Assembly: GCA_014885115.2 (NCBI GenBank)
Contig: WKLE02000021.1
Coordinates: forward strand, 1-64,000
DNA: 64,000 bases
DNA from: Asterionellopsis glacialis
Lineage: Eukaryota; Bacillariophyta; Plagiogrammaphyceae; Rhaphoneidales; Asterionellopsidaceae
Reading direction: 5' to 3'
Positions 40,301-50,405 of the stretch are shown in pieces. Made by a program: the position numbers and the translations under genes. Below the pieces are notes generated by a model that ran no database searches, had not been told where the DNA came from, and saw nothing but the letters and a program-made list of their open reading frames with translations. Each line of letters opens with the position of its first letter. Within the stretch, counting starts at the first letter, position 1.

Positions 40301-43144
40301 CTATGAGACAACTGCACTGGCCGTGGCATCAGCACTACTTGTTGTTTCAGTTATCATGGCCCCACCTTCTCCTGCCGACGTAGTCGGCTCGGCAGAAGAA
40401 AGACTCATTTGTTCAACTTCCTCAATTGTAAGTAGCACACTCTGAAGGGCAGCTTGATCGATTGGCTGTCCCATCAATCGCAAGAATTGCCTAGCAAATT
40501 CGATTGCCATATCGGTACTCAAATTGAGATACGCATCACCTAGAAATTGTAATATCCACTTTGGTAATTTCGAGCGTTTATCGTGTCGGCTATACCTGCT
40601 GTCAGCGAATATCATGAGACCATAATCAGTTTTACTACGAATAACACGTCCAACGCATTGGGAAGCTTGTCGTAAGGCATCAAAGTTTAAGAAATCCTGT
40701 TCTCGGATCTGATAGTGAGTTTGTAAGTATTCCAACCGAGCACGCAAAACGTGACTCAACGTATACTGAAAAGGGACACCAAACATAATCACAGCACGAC
40801 CATAGTGTCTATCAAAATTGATACCCTCTGATACCTGTTTTCCGTATCAAACAAAAAAAGTTAGAAAGGAAAGCAAACGACAAAGAAAACTTTACCCCCG
40901 ATGGCACGAGGCGATATAAAAACTAACCTTTCCACGCGCAACCGAGAGGAACACAGCGCCGCGGCCACAATCACAAGCACGTCGATAGTTATCAAGTGCG
41001 AGTGTCGTCTCCACCACATCTTTTGTCTCTATGAAAACTAATTTATTTTTGGTCAACTCGCGCAATATTCCCATAGCATCCCATTCACTCACAAGTGATT
41101 CCATATAGCTATAGGACGTAAAAAAGGCAACTACGCCATCAGGTATTACACTGCATAATTCAACAAGCATAGCTCCTGTTTCAGAACAAAATAACGAGCA
41201 AAAGAATTATCAGCATGAATTGCTTGAGAGGAGCACTATGTTCGCGGGCCATTCAACCTGGTAGGCTTACCATAATTACGAACTACACCCATATCACCAC
41301 GGTCTTCATATTTTGTAGACACTGCTAGTTGATCTGAACCTCGTGTTATGACCATAGGACGAATACAGGGTCTAAATGTAGACATATTCAATGACTCCGA
41401 GACGCAGGGCTGGAATTGAAGTAGTTTTGGATACAAATCAATCGGTGATAATGTACCTGAAGTTATGATGACGCTTCCAAATCGTTTGAACACAGGTGCC
41501 ATAGCTAACGACGAGTCCAAGCATGCCAATTGAATCACAGGATCTACAGCTCCTGGTATGGATGATGCATTTGGTTCCATGATAATTGCAAACTTTGCGA
41601 CACCTTCAGAGTAGGTACTAAGGAGTGTTGCGAAGTCGGCTACGTCTGTCAATGAACGAAAATCGTCAAGATTCGAAACCTGCAATGTTCGTAACAAAGA
41701 AGTCAATCTAGAATAAGCAAAGCGTAGTGGCTTTGCTTCGAGTGAAGTACCGTTTGTCAATCGATGAAGGAAAGCCAATGGTGTTTCACTCTGTACACCA
41801 CCATTTGGTCCTGCTACCGCCCTCAGTCGTTCCTTCAAGTGCTCAACGATCTTTTTCATGAAACTAATAAAGTGCTCTGCACGGCGAATATTTCCAGGAA
41901 CAGCTTCATTCAATACATCTGGACTCAGAACATTCTTTTTTACCACAAGCGCAATAATTGAATTTGTTAGATAAAAACGCCCATGGGGGAACCTGGGCAG
42001 CAACAACATTATTACTTACACTCGTAAGCCCTATATCATTAGAGGGCGCGTCTAAAAGACCTTGGTCAATTAGTCCATTCACTAGATTTTGATATTCTGA
42101 TTGCAATCGCTGGTTATCAGATGTTTTGATACGCGTCACTTCTGAAGACAATCTACCCAACGACCGTGTTGCTTGTTCTAAACCTCTGTCATTGATATCA
42201 ACCGAAAGAGCCTCAATACAAACACTATCAATGTTATGCGCTTCATCAAAAACAACAATACTTTCAGCTTCGAGTTCCTTGGATACCATTTTGGCAACTT
42301 TTGGATCAAGCATATATTGGTAATTGAAGACCAATATGTTAGCATGGTTGATGGCCTGCCTCGTAAGGTAGTAAGGGCACCATCCACGTGATTTCCCCCA
42401 CTTTTTAAGTTCCTCTAGATCGTAAATACCACTTGGCATTGTAGTGGCTTCTCCAGCGGCTTGAAAGTTATCATAGTATGAACAAGTTTCCATGGAACCT
42501 GGGTTTTTCTGTGCCTGTTCAAGTACCCATGTTGCTGTCATGCTCCGACAAGCAGCATCCACTGCTTCGCGGTCACTTTCTTGCAAAACACGCTCATGAA
42601 CACACATGTTTCGACGACTAGACAAACACAATGCTAAAACTCCATTCCCTCCAGCTCCTCGACCATCACTGATTGGCCCTAACTTTTTCTTGGCACTATA
42701 AATCTTCCGTGGCCGTTTTCTTTTTTTCGACGAGTCGTTATTATCATCACCATTTGTTTTTTCACCACCGTTCTGATGCCCAGCGCTTGAACTTTGAGTG
42801 TCCTCCATATCTACATCCCCGGACGACGGCGCCGTAGCTGCATCCTGCAACTTGAGCTGTTCTGCTCTATAGGCCAACACTGTGCCCAGTTCCTCCATGA
42901 CGGAGTTCATTTCGGGAACGGTACGCGTACAATAGACAAGTTTGCCTGCAGATGGATTCGCATATTGATAAGATGTGATCAGAGATAAAAGACATACAGT
43001 CTTTCCAGTACCAGTTGGCATCTCAAGCAAACAGTGACCTCCCGCATCTAATGATTGTTTGAGAGATCGCATGTACTGGTATTGTTCCAGATAGATGCGA
43101 TCATATGGGAAAAACACATCAAGTCCATCCAAGTCAAATCTCAT
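40301..43144 (-). CDS. XPD: TFIIH DNA helicase XPD/Rad3 (ERCC2)
   Basis: XPD is the 5'-3' iron-sulfur helicase of TFIIH, needed for nucleotide excision repair and as a structural part of the transcription complex. On the minus strand four exons join: 43144..42020, 41934..41271, 41175..40928 and 40834..40301 (856 residues). The motifs are Walker A MPTGTGKT (42-49), the four iron-sulfur Cys C181, C199, C221 and C256 (spacing 18, 22, 35; human 18, 21, 35), DEAH in [45 protein letters not shown], and [13 protein letters not shown]. About 65 extra residues, acidic then Lys/Arg-rich, lie at about 98-165 before the first iron-sulfur Cys; this explains most of the excess over human XPD (760). Confidence 0.95.
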
Positions 43145-43871
43145 CGTAGTTTCTGAAGTTCCCCTTGTATACCACTGAAGTACACGTTTCTAAGATATAT
43201 GTTCTAGGAATTTATCAGATTTGAAAGTGCTCTAACTGGTGACTGCTTCCTTCTCTTGTGTCTTGCGGTGTCGAGAGAGTCAACAATCAGCCAGTCCTTT
43301 GTCTGGTCTATCTCGGCTTACGACTTGTCGGAGGGTGGTTGAGATATCAATATCGTGATCAAGATTGGGAGGTAGACTCTCTCTAGTAGAGAGACTAGAC
43401 TAGACTAGGACCTCTAGAGAGAGAGTGTGAAGCTATGAATGTAGAGGAGTGATGAACGCAGTGTGCGGGCGATCATATTATTATTTTTGTTTGGTTAGGA
43501 TATATATACATTATTCTTTACCAGCACTGAAACAACCGGGTCTTTTTTGACCCTAACTCTTTGTTATTTCTCTCGATCACCCCTACTTCCAATCCTGGGA
43601 GCAATTCTTTTTTGGTTATATTCTCAATGCTCATCTTGTCCAGAGTGCCTTCTGACGGAGCCTACATCAAGATGGAATCGAGAGAGAAGACGTAAAATTT
43701 TCCGCGTTCCTAATGTTTTTACTTAGTAATTGCCAAGGGTGAAAAAAAAAAAAAACAGTACACGTAATGTAGAACCAAATTTCTAGTTTTTGTTGATTAC
43801 CATGTTAAAACATGTAAATCATTATTTAGTGAATATAGCGTAGGGAGTCCAGATTCCCTGTATACAAAAGG
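43145..43871. other. Intergenic region with CTAG palindrome cluster
   Basis: The upstream region of XPD and the 3' flank of the PNUTS-like gene. A CTAG-rich cluster lies at 43376-43430, including the palindrome CTCTCTA-G-TAGAGAG. An A-run occupies 43743-43755. No gene is seen. Confidence 0.5.
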
Positions 43872-45638
43872 CTATAATTCATCAGAAGGAGACCCTGTAC
43901 TCCAATCTTCCTCGTCTTCTGGATTTTCTCCGAAAACTGGCGAATGGTCAATCCCATCAAGATTCAATTCAACCTTCATCTCGATATCTGATCCACCCTG
44001 TTCTTGGTCTGGGAATATTTGATATTCAAAGACATCCTCGAGTAAATTTCTTCTTCTACTAGTTCCAGTCTCGAGTCCGTCCTTCCATTTTACCCTCCGA
44101 CGACTCTTATTAACAACTTGTTGTTCTTCAGCTTTTCTTTTTAAATTTTGTTCTCTAATTTTATTCCGCAACTGCTCAAGCCTTTCCCTAGCTTGCTCTT
44201 TTTCCTTTTGCGTTTTTTGCATAGCTTCTCTAATTTTCTCCCTTTCGTTTCGACGTTCGTTTGCCTCCCTCTGTTGAGTAGCAGATTTGGAAGGTGAGTC
44301 TGGGGATTGTGGAGTACCCACCTCGCTTGATTCTTTTTTACCCAACCAACTCGGTTTTTGACCTTTACCCGAGTTAAAGTTCACGAGGTCTTGGTAATTG
44401 TTGCGTATTTTGGTAAGCAACGTATTGAATGGATTTTTAGGGTCGGATTCACCAATGCTGTCTTTTGCCTTTTCTTTCCATGCTTCCATCAGGGAATCAA
44501 AAGCTCGTTGAACCTGTACAACAATGTTTCCACCGGCAATGGGATCCCGCCATTCTTCTAGCTTTCTCGCGGATCCATCGAAGTTCTCAACCGCAGCATC
44601 AATTTGTTTTTTCTTGTTCCTTATGATTTTATTAATTTTGGTTTCCTTTACTAGCGTTTTGTGGAAGGGAATCAGTTCTAACACTTCCAAGAGCGGCAGT
44701 ACAATGGGACCAGTCGGTGACGCAGAGAGTGTCTTTTTCGGAGGCGGTGGAGAGTTGGAACGCTTTTGTTTCTTTTGGGCAGGTGCTTGGCCTTCGTTTA
44801 CTTTCTCCACGGTCGACAGAGAATCTTCCAGCCATCCACCCAAAATCATGAGACCCCCTGCCGCCAGAAAGGGAGTTATTCGATCAAGATCATCGTCCTT
44901 TTCGTTGAGAGTATCTTCCTCGGTCTTGATCACAGCCTTCTTTTCATCAAGTCCATTAGCACTGTGGTCTGTATTTCCTTCATTTTTCCCCTTAGATCCA
45001 TTCTTATCCGCTGAATCTTTCTTTTGTATGTTGCCATTAAAATCATCCTGAGATTGCTGTTCTTTTTTCAATCCCACTGCTTCTCCGCCTGCTTCATCAT
45101 CATCTTCATCTGTACCATCGTCATCGTCGTCTGCGTCGTCGTCCATACTATCTTCATCCTCCTCATCATCAGTTTCATATTGTGCCGCGTCATCCCTATC
45201 TAGTGTTCTAGATATTATAGATAGTGCTAATGCCTGGTTGGCAGTATTGTGACAATGGCGAGCCAAAAGCCCGGTAAACTCCACTTGTTTACCTCGTGAA
45301 AGGCAACCTCCAGGAACGCCCAATGAGGAATCCTCAAATGCATCACAACATCCCACTAAAGCTCGCTCGAGTGGACTTGCACCTGACCACAACTCATCTT
45401 CTAACTCATCGTGCTCATCTGGGTCAGATTTCAAAGCACCTTCCTCTTTTTTGCCAGCAAATTGTTGTAACACCTTGTACCGTCCTGTTCTATCTTTCAG
45501 TTGTTGCCACGTCTTGTGTCTTTTCCCCAAAAAGTCCTCATGTAAATTTTCATCTAGAATTTCATTATGCTGATGTAGAGGAAATTGAAGCACGTGGCGA
45601 GGCACTTTTCGCGTCTCATCGTCATTGCTTGCTATCAT
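43872..45638 (-). CDS. PNUTS/PPP1R10-like protein phosphatase 1 regulatory subunit
   Basis: A 588-residue intronless protein. Residues about 255-345 form a TFIIS N-terminal-type domain (GGLMILGGWLEDSL, then LPLLEVLELIPFHKTLV). Near the C-terminus is RRRVKWKDG (513-521) followed by LLEDVFEYQIFPDQEQG. In animal PNUTS an RVxF-class TVTW motif, followed by EYFYFELDETERV, contacts PP1, and the order TND then RVxF-W is the same. PNUTS-PP1 dephosphorylates RNA polymerase II and Spt5 at termination. Acidic runs (155-185) and a basic coiled coil (about 455-505) fill the rest. The N-terminal 150 residues (LLARHCHNTANQALALSII) are not known to me. The assignment is by architecture and motif only. Confidence 0.65.
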   Translation of the reverse strand: MIASNDDETRKVPRHVLQFPLHQHNEILDENLHEDFLGKRHKTWQQLKDRTGRYKVLQQFAGKKEEGALKSDPDEHDELEDELWSGASPLERALVGCCDAFEDSSLGVPGGCLSRGKQVEFTGLLARHCHNTANQALALSIISRTLDRDDAAQYETDDEEDEDSMDDDADDDDDGTDEDDDEAGGEAVGLKKEQQSQDDFNGNIQKKDSADKNGSKGKNEGNTDHSANGLDEKKAVIKTEEDTLNEKDDDLDRITPFLAAGGLMILGGWLEDSLSTVEKVNEGQAPAQKKQKRSNSPPPPKKTLSASPTGPIVLPLLEVLELIPFHKTLVKETKINKIIRNKKKQIDAAVENFDGSARKLEEWRDPIAGGNIVVQVQRAFDSLMEAWKEKAKDSIGESDPKNPFNTLLTKIRNNYQDLVNFNSGKGQKPSWLGKKESSEVGTPQSPDSPSKSATQQREANERRNEREKIREAMQKTQKEKEQARERLEQLRNKIREQNLKRKAEEQQVVNKSRRRVKWKDGLETGTSRRRNLLEDVFEYQIFPDQEQGGSDIEMKVELNLDGIDHSPVFGENPEDEEDWSTGSPSDEL

Positions 45639-46215
45639 GGTAAGAGGTGTGCTGTGGTCATGAATCTGTAGGACTAATATGCTGTAATGGTGTGACGCTT
45701 GAGAGTCTTGGGCGGGAAATTTATTATTTCTGACAAAGTCGACCAGCCGTTCAGACAGAGATTTTGAGGCGACTGACTGTCTGTCCTCGCTGGGGCAGAA
45801 GTGACCATTGTTTAAAAAAAAAACTCCCTCTCTAGAGAGAGTCTAGAGAGAGGTCCTCTCAGTGTCCTCTCTCCACCGTAGTCTACCTTAGGACCTAGGA
45901 CAACCTAGTCCTACGGTAGGGGTCCAAGAGGCTAGACTCTAGAGTAAGTCCTAGAGAGTAGGAATCTAGAGGTACTAGAGAGGAGTCGCTCTCTAGAGAG
46001 CCAGATAGGATCTAGGACTACTTGTATAGAACAATGATCTGTTGAAAAATGAATTTTCTATGTATTTAAAACATGAATAAAACTAACCTGACACTACTTT
46101 ATAAGAAAATCGGATTTGAGAAATTTCCTCTCAAACAGAGTATAGATTGGATATCTTTTGCATCTTTCGTAGTTGCGAGGAATCTTTATTTGTACAAGAA
46201 TAGTTTTTAAACTAT
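45639..46215. other. Intergenic region with CTAG island
   Basis: The upstream region of the PNUTS-like gene and the 3' flank of the VPPGV-repeat gene. It is dominated by the CTAG island at 45825-46025. No gene is seen. Confidence 0.5.
45825..46025. promoter_or_regulatory. CTAG/TCTCTAGAGA palindrome island
   Basis: About 200 bp built mainly from TCTCTAGAGAGA, CCTAGGAC, TCCTAGAG and CTACGGTAGG-type words; CTAG occurs more than a dozen times. Many words are self-complementary or partners of each other, so the strand could fold extensively. It lies within 200 bp upstream of a gene start. Function is inferred. Confidence 0.45.
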
Positions 46216-47767
46216 TTAAAAATCACCGTCAAAGCCACCACCATCAAAATCACCACCAAAATCATCTGTATCGAAATCGTCGTAGGTATTTTCGTAGCCA
46301 CTGTTTGCACTGCTATGATGTGCATGGTCAAACATGGACATTGCCACGGCTCCCATTGCTGCACCCCCTAACATTGACATTGCTGTAGTTCCAAAGCCAC
46401 CACCACCATTGGTTCTTTTGCCATTGTTGTTTTGATACCCGCAGTTATTATTATTATTCATATAACCTCCGTTGTTATTTCTGTTTGTACTTGGTGTACT
46501 CTGACCTCTACCATCATTTTGTGGTCTATACGAAACATGAAATTCTGTAACGTTGGGTGGTACTACTGCCGATTGAACTCGCCCTGGCTCATTCGGCACC
46601 TGCACGTGGAGGTTCGTCCCAGGAGCTGCCCCAGGAGGAACTTTGACCAAAATCAGCTGCTCTCCTGGAGCAGCCGCAGGACTAAATGAACGTTGGACAG
46701 GAGGTATAGTGTTTGAGCTGTTATTTGCAGGATCGTAAGCCACGTGGAATTCTGAGACGCCGAAAGGTACTTGTGCGGCAACCATTCGATTCTCCCCTGG
46801 CACCTGTACATGAATTGTTGAGCCGGGAGCCGTTCCGGGAGGGACCTGTACTTTCAACATGGACTGACCAGATTGGATAGCTGAAACCTTTTGACCTGAA
46901 TAATTGTTTGATGTTGCAGAAACACTGCGACTAGGATAATTAGTGTTGGAAGGAGGCGGGACATCTAATGCCATTGAAAAGGGAACATCTTCAGCGGAAG
47001 ATGTTGTAGGAGGTGGTACAGGAATTGGGAGAGGCGTCGCCACTACTGCTGGTGGCGGAACTGGCACAGGAGCATGACCTGTTCGAGGCGGACACTTAAC
47101 GTGGAATTGGGTCACACCTGGAGGGACCACAGCTGCTATAGTGCGATTTTCTCCAGGAACCTGAACATGTAGCGTTGTACCTGGCGAAACACCAGGAGGA
47201 ACGTGGACCATAACAAGTTTATCGGCAGTCAGCGAGGAAAACTGATCTAAGGATTGTGTAGCAGATGAAGCCACAGGAGGGGGTAAAATCTGGACACCGG
47301 GTTCTGTAGTGGGAGATGATATAGATGTTATTGAGGAATTAGGTCCATGAGAATTCTCTAGTAGCGTTGACTGACCTGGAACCTCCACCATGAACGACGA
47401 ACCTGGAACCATGCCCGAGGGAACTACAGCAGATACAATCTTTCCATCTGGTGCAGACACTTGGATGGCTTGTCCGGGCGAGACTCCATTAGGAACAGTT
47501 ACTGTTGAATAAAGAGATAAAAAGAAATAAATTATGCAGATCATACGTAAGATACCCTTCTCACCACAGCGCAGATGGCTGGTTTGGAAGTAAGGCACAC
47601 AAGCTGAGCTTACCAGAAATGCGTTCACGATTCGGTGGTGCTTCTGCCAATGCATTACCCCCGGTTTTTACAAATCGTCTTTGTCCAGGAAAGTCGCTAA
47701 CTCCACCGAATGTCTGTCGGTTGTAAGAATCTTTAGGATCTGAAAACGAATCAAGACAGCAGAGCAT
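46216..47767 (-). CDS. VPPGV-repeat protein with Gly-rich tail
   Basis: Two exons on minus, 47767..47614 and 47501..46216, join at phase 1 (GTAAGC donor, CAACAG acceptor) for 479 residues. Exon 1 encodes a short N-terminus (MLCCLDSFSDPKDS). The body has four to five copies of a unit of about 45 residues: V-x-V-P-x-G-[VMT]-x-P-G followed by LHVQVPGENR and VAAxVPPGVxEFHV, with Pro/Ser spacers. The C-terminus is Asn-rich, then Gly/Met-rich (GGAAMGAVAMSMF) and Asp/Gly/Phe-rich. Each unit is a predicted beta-hairpin. VPPGVSPGQ-type repeats occur in other stramenopile proteins as far as I recall, but I know no function. No signal peptide is evident. Confidence 0.75.
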
Positions 47768-48750
47768 GTTTGCTTCTTTTTAGAACTAAACCCGCTTGTA
47801 GAAGTCAGCGACACAAGCTAATCGAAGCGTGTGCAACGATTATGAAAGGATGATCACTAAGGCTTAAGGTCCTAGCTCTCCATTAGTGAGAGGAGAAAAG
47901 GATAGAGACGCGAAAAAAAACAAGAAAAATCAACCCGATCAGAACGAGAGATGGGCGGCGAGAGAAAAGAAAAATGGACACAGACCTCGCCAAATTCAAT
48001 TTTTATACAGAATCGAATACAGTGAATATATAGTGAATCCGGATCCGTTGTGTGATTGATTCGGACGCAAGTTCAGTTGGAAGAGGTCATACCTGGTACC
48101 TGGTACCAGGTACCTGGTACATGATACCTGTACATACTTGTGTACCTTATGGTTACCTGTACACAACTTGTACCTGGTACCAGGTACATGTAGCCTCGTT
48201 CTACCGGTACGTACAGGGTACAGGTACATTAGATAGAAGATAGTCCCAACATTGAGGCAGATCCAATTCAGGATGACTAGGGTTAAAAGTAGTTTACGTA
48301 GATTCGTAGAGGTGCTGTCTGTATCTACCTGTACCGAGTAGGACCTACATACGTACCGGTACGGTACGATAGGGGGACTACCTGTTACGGTACTCCGTGT
48401 AAAATTATGAGAGATAAAAAGAGAATCATCAAAACAAACAGACCAAACCAAGCCAACAGACTATACGAATACTCAATACACCAAACAATCCACCAGTCAT
48501 GTTTATAGGCTTGAAAAATATTCAATTCTCCGTTACGATGTTGAAGATGGTGATTGCTAAGCTTGTTTTTATTTTTTTTAGTAAGAATATATCACTAGGC
48601 AAGGATTACAAAAAGTTCTTATTTTTGAAAAATAAATCTAGGATTTCGTCAATTTGCACAATTTGAGATTGTACCAAAAGAGATAGCCATTCTTTCTAAA
48701 TATTCAAATAGTCCCCTTTCAAGCATTTTTATCGATATCTATAAGCATAC
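47768..48750. other. Intergenic region with GGTACC palindrome island
   Basis: Nearly 1 kb upstream of the VPPGV gene and downstream of the DUF3119 gene. The central part is the GGTACC island at 48088-48375. The overlapping ORFs there (47996-48451 minus, 48052-48243 plus) consist of palindromic words read in both directions and are not genes. Confidence 0.55.
48088..48375. promoter_or_regulatory. GGTACC palindrome island
   Basis: About 290 bp rich in GTACC/GGTAC. Two perfect 20-bp palindromes are present: GGTACCTGGTACCAGGTACC at 48095-48114 and TGTACCTGGTACCAGGTACA at 48169-48188. TACCGGTACG-type words follow at 48213-48222 and 48354-48368. The shared core CCTGGTACCAGG suggests a protein-binding site or a structure-forming element. 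Function is inferred. Confidence 0.5.
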
Positions 48751-49467
48751 TTAAAGTTTAGCGCATCCTCTTCGCTCGAACTCAGCTTCAATTTGTTTGG
48801 CGTTGCATAAGGCAGGGAAGAAATGAACCTGTCCAGGAACAGCCCCGCTTGCAATAGCTTCTTCAGAATTAGCACGCTCTCCTGGTCCTTCGTCCCACTT
48901 GTCTGAAGGGGTTTGAGTCTCTTTGAAGTAAACAAGGATTGGTCCCTGGGGGGAGTCTTGCCAACCCTTTGGGAAAAATTCATAGTTTACAAACGAGTCG
49001 TAAGACCATTTATTCGCTCCTCCAACAACGATGTTGTCTCCAGTATCTTCCATATTTCCCATCTTTAGCTCGAAGTCCTTCTCGGTGAACACGAAACGGA
49101 TCCGAAAAGTCTGTACCAAAAAGAGGACACCCAATAATGTGACAAGAGGTCCAAGAGTAAGTTGGATGTAGGGAATCAAATCCAATATGACACCAGCACC
49201 AAGAAAGATTGCGGCAAGTTTGTAATCTGGATCAATCACCACATCAGGGAGTGCCGGTTTTTCTTCGACAACTTCTTTTTCTTTCGATCCAAAGAATCCA
49301 CCGAGCTGTTTGCCAATACCTCCAAGGAAATCGCCATCCGACATGCGCAGGGAAGTTGCAGGTTGAAATGCCACACGAGTTGCAGCATGTTTGTGCACCG
49401 GTGCGAATGCATTAACCGATGCCGCAGCTAAGATGGAGGTAAGTATCACTTGTCTTACAAACATCAT
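48751..49467 (-). CDS. Plastid DUF3119-family membrane protein
   Basis: A 238-residue protein from ATG 49467. Residues 1-20 are a signal peptide ending VNAFAPV, a model diatom plastid leader, followed by a basic Ser/Thr/Ala transit region to about 41. The mature protein has two hydrophobic helices (about 83-120, LAAIFLGAGVILDLIPYI and VTLLGVLFLVQTF), then a beta-rich domain with NKWSYDSFVNYEFFPKGW, ILVYFKETQTP and a C-terminal HFFPALCNAKQIEAEFERRG. This matches, as I recall it, the DUF3119 family shared by cyanobacteria, algae and plants. Function is unknown; location is probably thylakoid or envelope. An in-frame extension to 49557 lacks ATG. Two adjacent ATGs (49467, 49464) are possible starts. 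Confidence 0.8.
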   Translation of the reverse strand: MMFVRQVILTSILAAASVNAFAPVHKHAATRVAFQPATSLRMSDGDFLGGIGKQLGGFFGSKEKEVVEEKPALPDVVIDPDYKLAAIFLGAGVILDLIPYIQLTLGPLVTLLGVLFLVQTFRIRFVFTEKDFELKMGNMEDTGDNIVVGGANKWSYDSFVNYEFFPKGWQDSPQGPILVYFKETQTPSDKWDEGPGERANSEEAIASGAVPGQVHFFPALCNAKQIEAEFERRGCAKL

Positions 49468-49760
49468 CGTGAAAAGTTGACGGTCGTATTTTGATTGTGA
49501 TGTCCAACATGATATTCGTTCCGTACCAGGTACTCTGGGTGTGACGGAAGCTCCCAAATATTCATCACTTACGTGGTTGGTGCGCGTACGACAAAAGATT
49601 TTTGAAGATTAACCCCAAGGAATCCCTCCCTCCCTAGCATTCACCTAAGCGTCGTTCTCTTTTCGGCAACGGGTTTGACATGATGTGATTCAAGTAGGAC
49701 TAGGACTCCTACAGGTATTTAATACTCATACATGATAATTTTATGTTTGGGTGAGAGACA
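49468..49760. other. Divergent promoter region
   Basis: About 290 bp between the divergent DUF3119 and YL1-C genes. It contains CCGTACCAGGTACT (49524-49537) and GTAGGACTAGGACTCCTAC (49693-49711), the same palindromic vocabulary as the larger islands. Confidence 0.5.
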
Positions 49761-50405
49761 ATGGTTGGAACAACAAGGGATGCTCAACGCCGAGCATGGA
49801 ACGAAGCCATGCGTTCAGCGGCGGGAGGCGCTGCATTGCCAAAGTCACTGCAGGTTTCCACTACAGCTCGAAGATCGGATCGAAGAAAAAAACAGTCGAG
49901 ACGGGAGAAGGCTCGCAAAGTGACGAACTTGGGTGATGCGTCGAATGAAGAATTTCGTGCAGCTGTTTGGTTGGATGCGCTTGAAAACGTTGATCCTGCT
50001 GGTGGTGGTGCAGACGATGATGAAGAATACGATGAATTAGAAGAGCTGGACACTAAACGGAAGAAGAGAAAAAGTGCAACTGCTACAAAGGCTGGGGTGT
50101 TGCCAAAACGATTTAAACCTCGTTCATTTGCATCAATTCTACTGGAGGAAGCGGGCCGAGAGGACGGGGCGGCAAAGGCACATTTGGATTCTGAAACAGT
50201 TTTACCAAAAGCAAAGGTTCAACCATCGCGTAAGTTTTGTCCTGTGACTGGGTTGGAAGGGATCTATACAGAACCAAAAAGTAGCATTCCATATGCAAAT
50301 CTCACTGCTCTTGAACAGATCCGAGAGAGAGCTCCACCGTGGATGGCGCTTGGAGGAACTGCTTCATATTGGGAGGCTGTAAAAAGTCTCCGAGGCGATG
50401 AATGA
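49761..50405 (+). CDS. YL1 C-terminal domain protein, Ies6/INO80C-like
   Basis: A 214-residue intronless nuclear-type protein. The C-terminal FCPVTGLEGIYTEPKSSIPY and the following LEQIRE (about 159-189) is a YL1-C domain, found in Ies6/INO80C of the INO80 remodeller and in Vps72/YL1 of SWR1. The preceding FKPRSFASILLEE resembles the segment before the domain in INO80C. The N-terminus is basic, with an acidic DDDEEYDELEEL run (85-96) followed by KRKKRK. Vps72 would have a longer acidic N-terminal region, so Ies6 is slightly favoured. The Cys is retained where INO80C may have Ser. Start is ATG 49761. Confidence 0.68.
   Translation: MVGTTRDAQRRAWNEAMRSAAGGAALPKSLQVSTTARRSDRRKKQSRREKARKVTNLGDASNEEFRAAVWLDALENVDPAGGGADDDEEYDELEELDTKRKKRKSATATKAGVLPKRFKPRSFASILLEEAGREDGAAKAHLDSETVLPKAKVQPSRKFCPVTGLEGIYTEPKSSIPYANLTALEQIRERAPPWMALGGTASYWEAVKSLRGDE

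Noticed and set aside
44524..45051. 175-residue plus ORF opposite the PNUTS-like gene
   Set aside because: Antisense reading of the Lys/Asp-rich coding strand gives Ser/Phe-rich open frames by codon bias alone.
47996..48451. 151-residue ORF full of Tyr/Thr/Arg
   Set aside because: It is the reading of palindromic GTACC words; both strands are open for the same reason, so it is not a gene.
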